A DNA stretch of 7,917 nucleotides from Patescibacteria group bacterium (GCA_018830605.1 JAHJRZ010000045.1:1-7917), one strand, 5' to 3'; positions 1 through 6,613 are shown, counted from the first letter of the stretch. Numbers and translations: made by a program. Notes: generated by a model from the sequence alone, not told the origin.

Positions 1-23
1 AGGATAACCCGCTAAAAAGTTAA

Positions 24-1079
24 ATGAAAAAAAAGACGCAAAAAATAATTAAAATAATAATCCTTGTTATCTTTCTTTTGGTTCCGTCCTTTTCTTTGGC
101 CCAAAATCCAGACATACCCGAACCAGATCCCGACAAAAGGCCCGATAATTGCGGCGATCAATGTGCTCGTGTGTCTTCAGATGGTTATTACATCCATCTT
201 TGGTATAAAGAAAAAGTAGCCCGCATTAACAAAGACAATGAGACTTTTTCTTATTATGCCATTGCTAAAGCATATACAAGCGGCAACTATGCGCTCTACC
301 GTTATTATATTTATAAAAGTACCGACTCTGGTTCTGGATTTTATATCGTCGTCGGTCTTACTGAACTTACTAACTCAGAATTAGATGTCGCCAAACATTA
401 TGATGTTAAGGAGCATGGAATGGATATTGCTTCTTGGGATGATAATTCGCAAGGCGACCGCGTTTATACAGTTATTGGCCCAAGTGTTTATCCGTCTGGC
501 ATTAAAGATAGTTCTAGGTATAGCTGGAAGATTGGCACCTCCGGCTCAATTCAGTTGACTCTTGATACTGGGACTATACTTTTTGTGCCTGACGCCGAAT
601 TTCAATATTATCTTGATGGCGAAAACGGACCTCCTTTAATCAAAACAGGCAGTAAGGCTAATAACGAAGGAAAATTTTCGGTTTCCACAGAAAATGCAGA
701 AAATGAAATCTGGTTCAATAAAGAACGAGTTAATAGTTTTAATATCTATACTTGCTTCGAGAATAATGGCCAAAAATATGATGTTTTTAAAAGCATTGCT
801 TTTCCTGGAGAATTCCGGCCACATAGCGATTCGAAACAAGCTGAAACAACTAAAATATTAGAGAATATTGAAATAAAACTTGATCAAACCAATAAAGTTG
901 ATGTTTGCCGAAGAAGTATGCAGGGGTCTTTAAGTCCAATCCAGGAAATAACGCATGGCAAAAATCCTTGGCAAATTGATGTATTAAATCAAGTTGTCTG
1001 TATGTTAAGAGATGCTTTTATTACTGTTTTTTATTATGAGGCCAAGCTCTCGGCCTGGTTTTTAAGAAGAAATTACTAA
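24..1079 (+). CDS. Secreted tyrosine-rich protein of unknown function, T4SS-linked
   Basis: I do not recognise the family. The 351-residue protein starts with a clear signal peptide: a lysine-rich N-terminus, a hydrophobic core at about residues 9-24 and a likely signal peptidase I site after SLA at residue 26. An acidic/proline-rich stretch (about 29-41) with a Cys pair (C43, C47) follows, then a roughly 250-residue region rich in Tyr, Ser, Thr and Asn that looks beta-rich and extracellular. Further Cys lie at 244, 295 and 326. The last 30 residues form a mildly hydrophobic helix ending in Arg-Arg, so the protein could be anchored at its C-terminus. The ATG at 24 was chosen because it gives an intact signal peptide. 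No Shine-Dalgarno is obvious and a TAA sits directly before it (21-23). The VirB6-like gene begins 4 bases after its stop, so co-transcription is likely. An inferred role is a surface-exposed or periplasmic T4SS accessory protein or adhesin. Confidence 0.72.
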   Translation: MKKKTQKIIKIIILVIFLLVPSFSLAQNPDIPEPDPDKRPDNCGDQCARVSSDGYYIHLWYKEKVARINKDNETFSYYAIAKAYTSGNYALYRYYIYKSTDSGSGFYIVVGLTELTNSELDVAKHYDVKEHGMDIASWDDNSQGDRVYTVIGPSVYPSGIKDSSRYSWKIGTSGSIQLTLDTGTILFVPDAEFQYYLDGENGPPLIKTGSKANNEGKFSVSTENAENEIWFNKERVNSFNIYTCFENNGQKYDVFKSIAFPGEFRPHSDSKQAETTKILENIEIKLDQTNKVDVCRRSMQGSLSPIQEITHGKNPWQIDVLNQVVCMLRDAFITVFYYEAKLSAWFLRRNY

Positions 1080-1083
1080 AAAT

Positions 1084-3405
1084 ATGTTTTTGAAAATAAC
1101 GAAAAAAATTTTGTTTCCGATAATAATCATATTTTTGTTATCTACTCCTGCTAAAGCATCACATCCAACTTACAGCTACGGTACTACGGGCAACTATAAA
1201 TGGTATAAAAATGGCAATTATTTAGTTAATGAGGTCGATGCTTCTAAAGACAATAAATCAACCAAATTGAGTGTCTTTTACAATAATCCTGTAAATGGGG
1301 TGATGTATACCGGGGATGAAGATCCTATCGGTAAAGATACTAAGCTCGGCAATTTCACTGCTTATGTATTGACGAACACCTCAAATGATCAAAATTCAAG
1401 CGATTTTTCAGTTAATAATGTTGGTACTTATTATGTGCTCTTTAATGAAGATACAAAAAAAGTTTATGATATAGTTTATATTCCTGACCCTGTCCCTTAT
1501 GCTTATGTCAACCGATATAAATTTTGGATTGGCGGAGATGAAGCAAAAAAAGTCTATTTTTTACATTCAGAAGGCGGAGGTGATAATTGGTATGGGGACT
1601 ATTTGAAAAAAATTGGCAAAGATGTAAAAGATAAAAAACCAGGACTTATAATGGTTTCCAACCCGCCCCAACCACCTGCTGCTTCAGGTGCAACTGCTAC
1701 TGGGACAATAACCTCTGGCTCGACAACTACGACCGACTCAACTGGTACTGATAAATGCGGCAGACAACAGATCCAGTGCGAAAAAACCCCTGATCCTCCT
1801 ACGCTTCCAGCAAATGAAGATATCCCTACGATCAGCGAATCGCTCAAGATGGGGAATATCTCCACGGCTTGGGCGCTCTCTTTGGATCTGGTCAATGTGC
1901 TGGCGATCTTTGTCCTTTTGGCGATTGCTTTTGCCAATATTTTGCATCTAGGGGAGCGGGAGTCATTCAGTTTTAAGCGGATGATCCCGGCTTTTGTCGT
2001 TGGGCTGATTGCGGCTAATTTCTCCCATCTCATCTGCCGGGCCATCATTGATTTTGCCGGCATGCTAATGAACTTCTTTGTACCCAAAGAACATGCCTTT
2101 GACACCATGTTTAATATTATGATCGGTATGTTCAGCGGCTGGTTTGGTAATACTGGCACAATGGAGTGGGGGATAGCCGGAGCCGGGGCGATTGGAGTAG
2201 CTGTTGTGGGCATTCTCGCTGGCGGCGGCTGTGGACTAATTCTAATTGGTTTGATCATTCTCTTCTTCCCGGCAATAATTATGTTTGTGCTAATGTTTCT
2301 TTTAGCCGCTCGGACTTATATCCTCTGGTTTTTAGTCATCCTCTCGCCCATTGCCTTTTTTGGCATGTTCTTTGATCCCTTAAAAAGAACCATCGGCACT
2401 TGGTGGAACTGGTTTTTGATGTGGACCTTTATGGGCCCGATTGCCTACTTTTTCATTTATCTGGCCGAGGGCTTTGCCCGAAATACTGAAGGGACGGCTG
2501 ATGTTATCTGCTTTGACCCGCTCGGAGGAGACCCGAATCAAGTCGGCGGCTTTACCAAATATCTAATCGTTAATATTCTTTTAATCTTATCCGTCTATGT
2601 TCCTTATGCCCTGGGTTCAAAAATCGGCATGGGCTTATGGGGAGGAGTGGGAAAGTTTTTAGGCGCTACAGGCGCTAAATTGGGGTTCGGCGCAGGAGGA
2701 AAAGCTGTTGAAAGATTAGGACGAGCCACAAAATGGAAAGGTTTACAAAATATAGGCGCCGGTATACGACAAGTTCCCTATATGCCTGAAGCGATGTTCG
2801 GCAGGGAAGGAATGTTTGCCACTATTAATAAATCAAAGGTGGGTGAAGCCCAAACTGACATTAAATCTCGGCTAAGGTCTGGCTTGATCGGCAAAACTGG
2901 CCTAATGGATGATGTCGTCCAAGGAGATATGCTTGCAGGTAGAGAAAGAGTTAACACTTGGTCTGCTGAAGGTTTAGTTAGTTGGATGAACACGGGAATC
3001 AAAAATGACGATAGAAAAAAAATGGCAGAAGGAGTTAACTGGCTAGGAGCAATGGCTGTGTCGGGTGAGGTGCCAATCGAAGAAAGAAGACGTGCGACTG
3101 AAGCGCTTGATGCCTTAGGATATTCAGCCAAAGACATTAATGCCACAATTCAAGTTCCACGGTTAGTCGATATAGCCAAGAATAGTAAAGAACTAGAAAT
3201 TCGGACACGAAGAGACGGGACAACCTTCTATCAAGCCAAAAATCATTCCATCAAGCGTAAAAATAATGCTGAAAAACCATTGACCAGACAAGAGGCAGCA
3301 CCGGTAGAAGAAATAATTCATCCCAACGAAGTCAAACCAAGAGGAAAACCATCACCAGTCGCTCCTGAAATTCCGGAACAATTTGAAGGCGGAGCAGGAA
3401 TATAA
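1084..3405 (+). CDS. VirB6/TrbL-like T4SS inner-membrane channel protein with secreted N-terminal domain
   Basis: The 773-residue protein has four parts. (1) A signal peptide spans residues 1-25, with likely cleavage after AKA. (2) A Tyr/Asn-rich ectodomain (about 26-190) is followed by a low-complexity Pro/Ala/Ser/Thr linker (about 193-256) containing a Cys pair at 225 and 232. (3) A polytopic membrane core has hydrophobic segments near 261-287, 300-335, 364-395, 397-430, 440-465 and 494-512. Its Gly/Ala-rich helices, the Trp-rich WWNWFLMW followed by FMGPIAYFF, and SPIAFFGMFFDP match the VirB6/TrbL proteins of Patescibacteria. (4) A charged, probably cytoplasmic tail of about 240 residues ends in a Pro/Glu-rich segment. 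VirB6/TrbL proteins line the inner-membrane channel and contact VirB4. The core is visibly richer in G+C than the ectodomain and tail, as if only the core were strongly conserved. The linked PrgI and VirB4 genes support the call. The exact subfamily is uncertain. Confidence 0.85.
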   Translation: MFLKITKKILFPIIIIFLLSTPAKASHPTYSYGTTGNYKWYKNGNYLVNEVDASKDNKSTKLSVFYNNPVNGVMYTGDEDPIGKDTKLGNFTAYVLTNTSNDQNSSDFSVNNVGTYYVLFNEDTKKVYDIVYIPDPVPYAYVNRYKFWIGGDEAKKVYFLHSEGGGDNWYGDYLKKIGKDVKDKKPGLIMVSNPPQPPAASGATATGTITSGSTTTTDSTGTDKCGRQQIQCEKTPDPPTLPANEDIPTISESLKMGNISTAWALSLDLVNVLAIFVLLAIAFANILHLGERESFSFKRMIPAFVVGLIAANFSHLICRAIIDFAGMLMNFFVPKEHAFDTMFNIMIGMFSGWFGNTGTMEWGIAGAGAIGVAVVGILAGGGCGLILIGLIILFFPAIIMFVLMFLLAARTYILWFLVILSPIAFFGMFFDPLKRTIGTWWNWFLMWTFMGPIAYFFIYLAEGFARNTEGTADVICFDPLGGDPNQVGGFTKYLIVNILLILSVYVPYALGSKIGMGLWGGVGKFLGATGAKLGFGAGGKAVERLGRATKWKGLQNIGAGIRQVPYMPEAMFGREGMFATINKSKVGEAQTDIKSRLRSGLIGKTGLMDDVVQGDMLAGRERVNTWSAEGLVSWMNTGIKNDDRKKMAEGVNWLGAMAVSGEVPIEERRRATEALDALGYSAKDINATIQVPRLVDIAKNSKELEIRTRRDGTTFYQAKNHSIKRKNNAEKPLTRQEAAPVEEIIHPNEVKPRGKPSPVAPEIPEQFEGGAGI

Positions 3406-3414
3406 ATTAAAATT

Positions 3415-4143
3415 ATGGACCAAAATTTAAACAATAGAAACAATCAACCAACCCAAAATGACTCCTCTAACTCTTGGTTGCCTAAAGAGATAGGCGAGAT
3501 TAAATTGCATGCTAATCAAATCGCCAAGACCGAGAGCGGCTGGCAAAAAGACAGGCATCAAGAGATTAAGGAGATTAGGGAATTAGCCAGCTCGCCCAAA
3601 ATAAAGAGCGAGGAAGGGGCGATGGAGCTCGAATTAAGAATGAGAAATATTGGTATGCCCGGAATTAATTATTCGGGGAAGGCCTTGGATCAGTTAGACA
3701 AGCGCGAAGAAGCGATGGTGGAGGAGAGGGCCCTGCGCCAGCAAGGAATGAGTTACGCCGGACTTAACGACCAAGAGAGACAACAAGCAGAAGCACGAAT
3801 GTATAATGGTTATAACTTCCGGCGCGACTGGCAGGGGATTTATGATTACTCCCAAATTAACCATCAGCAGTTTGAAGCGATGCCGACCACGCCTCTAAGC
3901 AAAGAGATAAAGCGGGGGCTGGAGACGATGATCAGCAATGAAATTCGGCTCTCGGCCGCGCGCGACTCGCGGCTCGGCCTTGATTATCAAGACCATCAAA
4001 AAGTCGCCAAACTCTCAAGAGAAATCTCTGACGATCCAGAATTTATCAGATTTTTAAACGGCGAAAAAAGCTACTTCCCCAACACGACCAATATAAAATT
4101 CGAAATAGAGAAGAGGATTAAAGGGCAACGAGAAATTGGTTGA
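3415..4143 (+). CDS. Soluble charged protein of unknown function in the T4SS cluster
   Basis: I do not recognise this 242-residue protein. It has no signal peptide and no membrane segment, is rich in Glu, Lys, Arg and Gln, and looks largely helical, so it is probably cytoplasmic. A disordered Asn/Gln-rich start (about residues 1-20) precedes helical stretches. The region RRDWQGIYDYSQINHQQF and the following Arg/Glu-rich segment look the most ordered. The start at 3415 lies 9 bases after the VirB6-like stop; the nearest AGGA (3396-3399) is about 15 bases upstream, too far for a normal ribosome binding site. Tight spacing places it in the same transcription unit as VirB6. Its position suggests a cytoplasmic T4SS accessory protein, but nothing in the sequence proves this. 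Base composition in its middle resembles that of the VirB4 and VirB6 core genes, so it looks native to the cluster. Confidence 0.7.
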   Translation: MDQNLNNRNNQPTQNDSSNSWLPKEIGEIKLHANQIAKTESGWQKDRHQEIKEIRELASSPKIKSEEGAMELELRMRNIGMPGINYSGKALDQLDKREEAMVEERALRQQGMSYAGLNDQERQQAEARMYNGYNFRRDWQGIYDYSQINHQQFEAMPTTPLSKEIKRGLETMISNEIRLSAARDSRLGLDYQDHQKVAKLSREISDDPEFIRFLNGEKSYFPNTTNIKFEIEKRIKGQREIG

Positions 4144-4190
4144 TAGGAAATAGGAAATTGGTTAGGAAATTAGAAATTGGAAAATAGAAT
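4144..4190. repeat. AT-rich tract with 7-nt periodicity in the spacer
   Basis: After the stop at 4143 the spacer consists of degenerate copies of a roughly 7-base unit resembling AGGAAAT/TAGAAAT/TGGAAAT. Read on the minus strand the units look like ATTTCCT/ATTTCTA, which recalls the (ATTTTAR)n tails of the four-helix-bundle element and its short copies further downstream. It could be the decayed end of a related element in the opposite orientation. No gene is visible here. Confidence 0.55.
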
Positions 4191-4199
4191 AAAAAAAAC

Positions 4200-4229
4200 C
4201 CAGATGCTGAAACAAGTTCAGCATGACGA
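4200..4229. repeat. Palindromic interspersed repeat (hairpin)
   Basis: ATGCTGAA (4204-4211) and TTCAGCAT (4217-4224) form a perfect 8-bp stem around a 5-base ACAAG loop. The sequence matches a palindrome I recall as dispersed in many unrelated bacterial genomes, whose spurious translation reads HAELVSAS; that peptide is encoded here on the minus strand. On the minus strand the hairpin is followed by a run of eight Ts (complement of 4191-4198), so it could act as a terminator for minus-strand transcription. No minus-strand gene is present to use it. On the + strand no T-run follows, and the next gene starts 12 bases after the stem. Confidence 0.7.
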
Positions 4230-4235
4230 AATATT

Positions 4236-4709
4236 ATGACACTGCAGGAAATATATAATCTAGCCGTTAAACTCGGCATGGAGGCCGACCCGAGAGACGA
4301 CGATATCCGCATTCTTTATGCCGGCACAAAAAAAGAACTTAAAAGAATAATGGTCGGAATTGAGATTGAACCGGCCGAGGTGGTGATGGCGAAAATTTTG
4401 AAAAATATTGATGCCATTATTGCTTATCAAATACCCAATCCCGAACGAACAGCTGACGCCGCCAAATTATTAGACCTGCCCTTGCTTAGTATTAAAACGC
4501 CAATTGATAATTTAGCGCAAGAATTTATAAAAATAGCCAAAGAAAAACAGAGGATAATTCCAGAATATTATGAATTAAGCAAAAACGAAATTAAAGATGC
4601 TGCTTTTATTTCTTTAGGGATGAATTTATTCCTTGATGAATTGGAGAAAAATAAAATAAATATAGTGCCTTGTTCAGGGCTTATCAGGGTTAAACGAATA
4701 ACTCACTAA
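4236..4709 (+). CDS. Shortened NIF3-like (NGG1p-interacting factor 3) protein lacking metal-binding residues
   Basis: The 157-residue protein matches, piece by piece, what I recall of the archaeal/CPR NIF3-like family. The N-terminus MTLQEIYNLAVKLGMEADPR, the RILYAGTKKELKRIMVGIEIEP block (25-46), ADAAKLLDLPLLSIKTPIDNL (73-93), ISLGMNLFLDELEKN (125-139) and PCSGLIRV (145-152) all follow the family order. Full-length relatives are, from memory, about 300 residues, so roughly half is missing through several in-frame losses rather than one truncation. NIF3 proteins normally bind two metals through His/Asp/Glu ligands. Here the HHP-type motif is replaced by AYQI (63-66), the His before the AxDAA-type block is gone, and the late GHM-type His is absent. 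It therefore probably lacks the usual metal site. The frame is open throughout, so it may be a functional remodelled paralogue or an early relic. It has no visible Shine-Dalgarno, and its stop is followed almost directly by the mobile element. Confidence 0.72.
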   Translation: MTLQEIYNLAVKLGMEADPRDDDIRILYAGTKKELKRIMVGIEIEPAEVVMAKILKNIDAIIAYQIPNPERTADAAKLLDLPLLSIKTPIDNLAQEFIKIAKEKQRIIPEYYELSKNEIKDAAFISLGMNLFLDELEKNKINIVPCSGLIRVKRITH

Positions 4710-4712
4710 TAA

Positions 4713-5155
4713 TCAATTTAAAATGTTAAAGATAAAATATAAAATTCACAGAGCAAATTTAAAATCTGACACTAAATACAGAAGTTATTGCTTTTCTATT
4801 GATATTATTAAGTTTATAAAAACTCTGCCTAATGAAAAAATTTATTGGGTGATTACAGATCAATTATTAAGATCATCCACCTCGATCGGGGCAAATTTAA
4901 TTGAGGCAAAAGCTGCAAGCTCAAAAAGAGATGTTGCTAAATTTGTTCAAATTGCCTTAAAATCTGCCAATGAAACAAAATATTGGTTATGCCTCTTAAG
5001 AGATTCAGATTTAGTAGAAAGAGAAAAAATACAACCTTTATTAGATGAGGCTACCGAAATTGCTAATATGCTCGGCTCAAGTATATTAACCTTAAAAGGG
5101 AAAAAGAAAATTTGAAATTTTAAATGTGGTTTTTAGATTTTAAATTTTAAATTGA
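4713..5155 (+). mobile_element. Putative small mobile element carrying a four-helix-bundle gene
   Basis: The boundaries are defined by comparison with the two short copies downstream. The left 43 bases from the ATG (4723-4765) are identical to 6625-6667. The right end (about 5115-5154: a TGTGGTTTTTAG core followed by ATTTTAA heptamers and ATTG) corresponds to the right halves of both short copies. The ends carry a perfect 12-bp inverted repeat: TCAATTTAAAAT at 4713-4724 and ATTTTAAATTGA at 5144-5155. Because this is AT-rich and not well kept in the short copies, the inverted repeat may be fortuitous. The element starts 3 bases after the upstream TAA and ends 3 bases before the PrgI start codon. 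No clear target-site duplication is visible, and no transposase or reverse transcriptase lies in the window. Mobility is inferred from the repeat relationship. Confidence 0.6.
4723..5115 (+). CDS. Four-helix-bundle protein, S23/23S rRNA intervening-sequence protein family
   Basis: The 130-residue protein belongs to the S23/IVP four-helix-bundle family, which also includes the Avd accessory proteins of diversity-generating retroelements. The diagnostic block is QLLRSSTSIGANLIEAKAAS (47-66), followed by RDVAKFVQIALKSANETKYW (69-88) and CLLRDSDL (90-97). Predicted helices lie near 20-35, 42-64, 69-95 and 99-124, and the C-terminus is basic (KGKKKI). Known relatives form small oligomers with positively charged surfaces thought to bind nucleic acid; their cellular function is largely unclear. 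Residues 1-14 (MLKIKYKIHRANLK) are encoded by the repeat module that recurs twice downstream. The family core begins only near residue 17, but no other plausible start codon is available. The gene interrupts an otherwise T4SS-related operon and is much more AT-rich than its neighbours, which suggests acquisition. There is no rRNA around it, so it is not a 23S intervening sequence here. Confidence 0.88.
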   Translation: MLKIKYKIHRANLKSDTKYRSYCFSIDIIKFIKTLPNEKIYWVITDQLLRSSTSIGANLIEAKAASSKRDVAKFVQIALKSANETKYWLCLLRDSDLVEREKIQPLLDEATEIANMLGSSILTLKGKKKI

Positions 5156-5158
5156 AAC

Positions 5159-5677
5159 ATGCAGTATAAAGTACCGCAAAAAATTGATTTGGAAGACAAA
5201 ATTATCGGGCCCTTGACCTTGAAGCAGTTCATCTATCTTTTGGGAGGAGGAATGCTTGATTATGTAATTTTCACGGCCGCGCAATCTGCATTTTGGGGCT
5301 GGCTCTTGATCTTTATGGTCTCGCTTTTAGCCTTGGCTTTTGCTTTTGTCCAAGTGGAAGAACAGCCCTTCTCTTACTTAATGACGAGCTTCTTGTCTTA
5401 CTTTTTGCGGCCCAAGATTCGGCTCTGGGACAAGCGCTCAAAAATAAAAAGAACCATTGAGTTTAAGAATAAAAAAATAGAAAAACCATCTCCAGCCATA
5501 AAAAACCCGGCAGAGGTGAAGAGCTCGCTTGAGGAATTAGCCCAAGTTCTTGATACTCACGGCTGGAGTCCCAAGGATTATCAAGAAGAAAGAATCAAGT
5601 CATCAGCTGAAGCGAGGAAGCAACTTAATCTGGGGAAGACCGAAGAAGCAGAAGTGGATTTATTACATAAGGCATAG
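5159..5677 (+). CDS. PrgI family T4SS membrane protein
   Basis: The 172-residue protein has the typical PrgI-family N-terminus: MQYKVPQKIDLEDKIIGPLT, then LKQFIYLL. Two membrane segments follow at about 22-41 and 46-65. A short conserved stretch comes next (EQPFSYLMTSFLSYFLRPKIRLW, about 68-90), then a Lys/Glu-rich cytoplasmic tail with an LEELAQVLDTHGWS motif. PrgI proteins, known from the pCF10 conjugation system, are small VirB3-like membrane partners encoded near VirB4. That matches its place two genes upstream of VirB4 here. The tail of about 80 residues seems usual for the Patescibacteria version. The start codon at 5159 lies just outside the right end of the four-helix-bundle element, so the bases directly before it are element sequence without a Shine-Dalgarno. 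Confidence 0.88.
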   Translation: MQYKVPQKIDLEDKIIGPLTLKQFIYLLGGGMLDYVIFTAAQSAFWGWLLIFMVSLLALAFAFVQVEEQPFSYLMTSFLSYFLRPKIRLWDKRSKIKRTIEFKNKKIEKPSPAIKNPAEVKSSLEELAQVLDTHGWSPKDYQEERIKSSAEARKQLNLGKTEEAEVDLLHKA

Positions 5678-5683
5678 ATGTTA

Positions 5684-5783
5684 TAATAAATTTAAAATGT
5701 CAAAGATAAAATATAAAATTCACAGAGCAAATTTAAAATTTTAATTGTGGTTTTTAGATTTTAGATTTTAGATTTAAAATTGA
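5684..5783 (+). repeat. Short internally deleted copy of the four-helix-bundle element (copy B)
   Basis: This copy fills most of the spacer between the PrgI stop (5675-5677) and the next gene. From the relic ATG, 5697-5770 matches 6625-6698 at 73 of 74 bases. It joins the left module of the full element directly to its right module, skipping the gene body. The junction falls in a TTTAAAATTTTAA stretch where both parent ends share short homology. The tail holds tttttag, attttag, attttag and a degenerate atttaaa before attg, one heptamer more than the full element. The repeat ends at or just before the start of the following gene. Confidence 0.8.
5697..5744 (+). pseudogene. 5' remnant of the four-helix-bundle gene (15 codons)
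   Basis: The relic frame encodes MSKIKYKIHRANLKF followed by TAA. It equals the first 14 codons of the four-helix-bundle gene apart from Leu2 changed to Ser, then stops where the internal deletion joins the right module. It could be translated as a short upstream peptide, but it is more simply a by-product of the deletion. Confidence 0.5.
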
Positions 5784-5786
5784 AAT

Positions 5787-5793
5787 GGAGGGG
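5787..5793 (+). promoter_or_regulatory. Purine-rich Shine-Dalgarno-like site GGAGGGG that favours the start at 5795
   Basis: This is the only strong Shine-Dalgarno-like motif before any gene in the window. It lies very close to the ATG at 5795 (about 3 bases from the GGAGG core), shorter than usual. It still favours 5795 over the in-frame TTG at 5780, which would lie inside the repeat. Confidence 0.4.
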
Positions 5794-5794
5794 A

Positions 5795-6610
5795 ATGGAA
5801 AGCACAGCCAATAATCAAAGAGAAGACCAAACCAATCGAGCTAAAAAGCTTGAAGAGTTTAATATTGAAGAGAAAAAAGCAGAGACCTTTGCTCCGTTGA
5901 TCTCCCCGTCAGATGAGATGAACCCGCAGACTAAAAATATTATTGCGCCCAGCACCCAGAATTATTTAGATCTTGAAGAGATACATAATGGCGTAGTCAT
6001 CCTAAAAAATGGCGGCCTGCGCATGGTCTTGATGGTCTCGGCCATTAATTTTTCCCTTAAGAGCGAGGAGGAGCAGAACGCCATTATCTATTCTTTTCAG
6101 GGATTTTTAAACTCCCTCTCTTTTCCTATCCAGATCGTAATGCAGTCAAGACGGCTCGACCTCTCAAGCTATCTCGCTAAATTAAAAAGCAAAAATAAGA
6201 GTGAGGAGAATCCTTTAATCCGCTTGCAGATGACAGATTACATCGGCTTTGTGGAACAGCTCTTGAAAGTAGCTAATATTATGGAGAAGAAATTTTATGT
6301 GGTTGTTCCTTATCAGCCGATCATCATCAAAAAAGAAAATATCCTGCAAAAAACATTGAAGATTTTAAGCCCGGGGCCAAAAAAAACAGAGATCGTTGAT
6401 TTTGAGATGCACCGTAAGGAATTAGTCCATCGTACCGAGGTTGTCGCAGCTGGTTTGGGGAGTGTTGGTTTGAGAGCCGTGCAGTTAAATACGCTCGAGC
6501 TCGCCGAGCTCTACTACTCATCTTATAATCCAGAGTTGGCCACCCGGCAAAAAATTGCCTCATTAGCCGATATTACTACCCCGATAGTGGAAAAATCTTC
6601 CGAGAGCTAA
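5795..6610 (+). CDS. TraC-like domain protein, partner of VirB4 in the T4SS
   Basis: The 271-residue protein resembles the stand-alone TraC-like proteins encoded immediately before VirB4 in Patescibacteria T4SS clusters. After a charged, probably disordered start (1-45), the domain begins near EIHNGVVILKNGGLRMVLMV (about 62-81). It continues with EEEQNAIIYSFQGFLNSLSF and QIVMQSRRLDLSSYL (about 90-128), a helix and strand at YIGFVEQLL...KKFYVVVPYQP (about 149-176), and a C-terminal helical region ending in LNTLELAELYYSSYNPE. This corresponds to the N-terminal, non-ATPase half of VirB4/TraC proteins; no Walker A motif is present. The likely site of action is the cytoplasmic face of the membrane with VirB4, which is an inference from family and order. 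I chose ATG 5795 over an in-frame TTG at 5780 because a GGAGGGG lies just upstream and the TTG falls inside the repeat. Repeat copies flank the gene on both sides. Confidence 0.78.
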   Translation: MESTANNQREDQTNRAKKLEEFNIEEKKAETFAPLISPSDEMNPQTKNIIAPSTQNYLDLEEIHNGVVILKNGGLRMVLMVSAINFSLKSEEEQNAIIYSFQGFLNSLSFPIQIVMQSRRLDLSSYLAKLKSKNKSEENPLIRLQMTDYIGFVEQLLKVANIMEKKFYVVVPYQPIIIKKENILQKTLKILSPGPKKTEIVDFEMHRKELVHRTEVVAAGLGSVGLRAVQLNTLELAELYYSSYNPELATRQKIASLADITTPIVEKSSES

Positions 6611-6613
6611 TAA

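Noticed and set aside
1599..2258. A 219-codon open frame on the minus strand inside the VirB6-like gene
   Set aside because: It lies antisense to well-conserved membrane segments, has a Pro/Ser/Ile-rich composition typical of a complement frame, and shows no recognisable domain.
4158..4190. Possible promoter (TTGGTT and TAGAAT) before the NIF3-like gene
   Set aside because: The spacing is 21 bases, too long, and such boxes arise easily in the AT-rich heptamer tract.
4200..4229. Rho-independent terminator of the + strand operon
   Set aside because: The hairpin is not followed by a T-run on the + strand; the T-run occurs only for minus-strand reading, where there is no gene.
4118..4312. Minus-strand frame containing HAELVSAS
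   Set aside because: This peptide is the usual spurious translation of the interspersed palindrome; the frame also runs through the ends of two real genes.
4723..5115. Diversity-generating retroelement, because the Avd accessory protein is in the same family
   Set aside because: No reverse transcriptase, template repeat or variable repeat is visible in the window, and the copies differ by deletion rather than by adenine-specific changes.
4723..5115. 23S rRNA intervening sequence
   Set aside because: There is no rRNA sequence on either side; the gene lies between protein genes.
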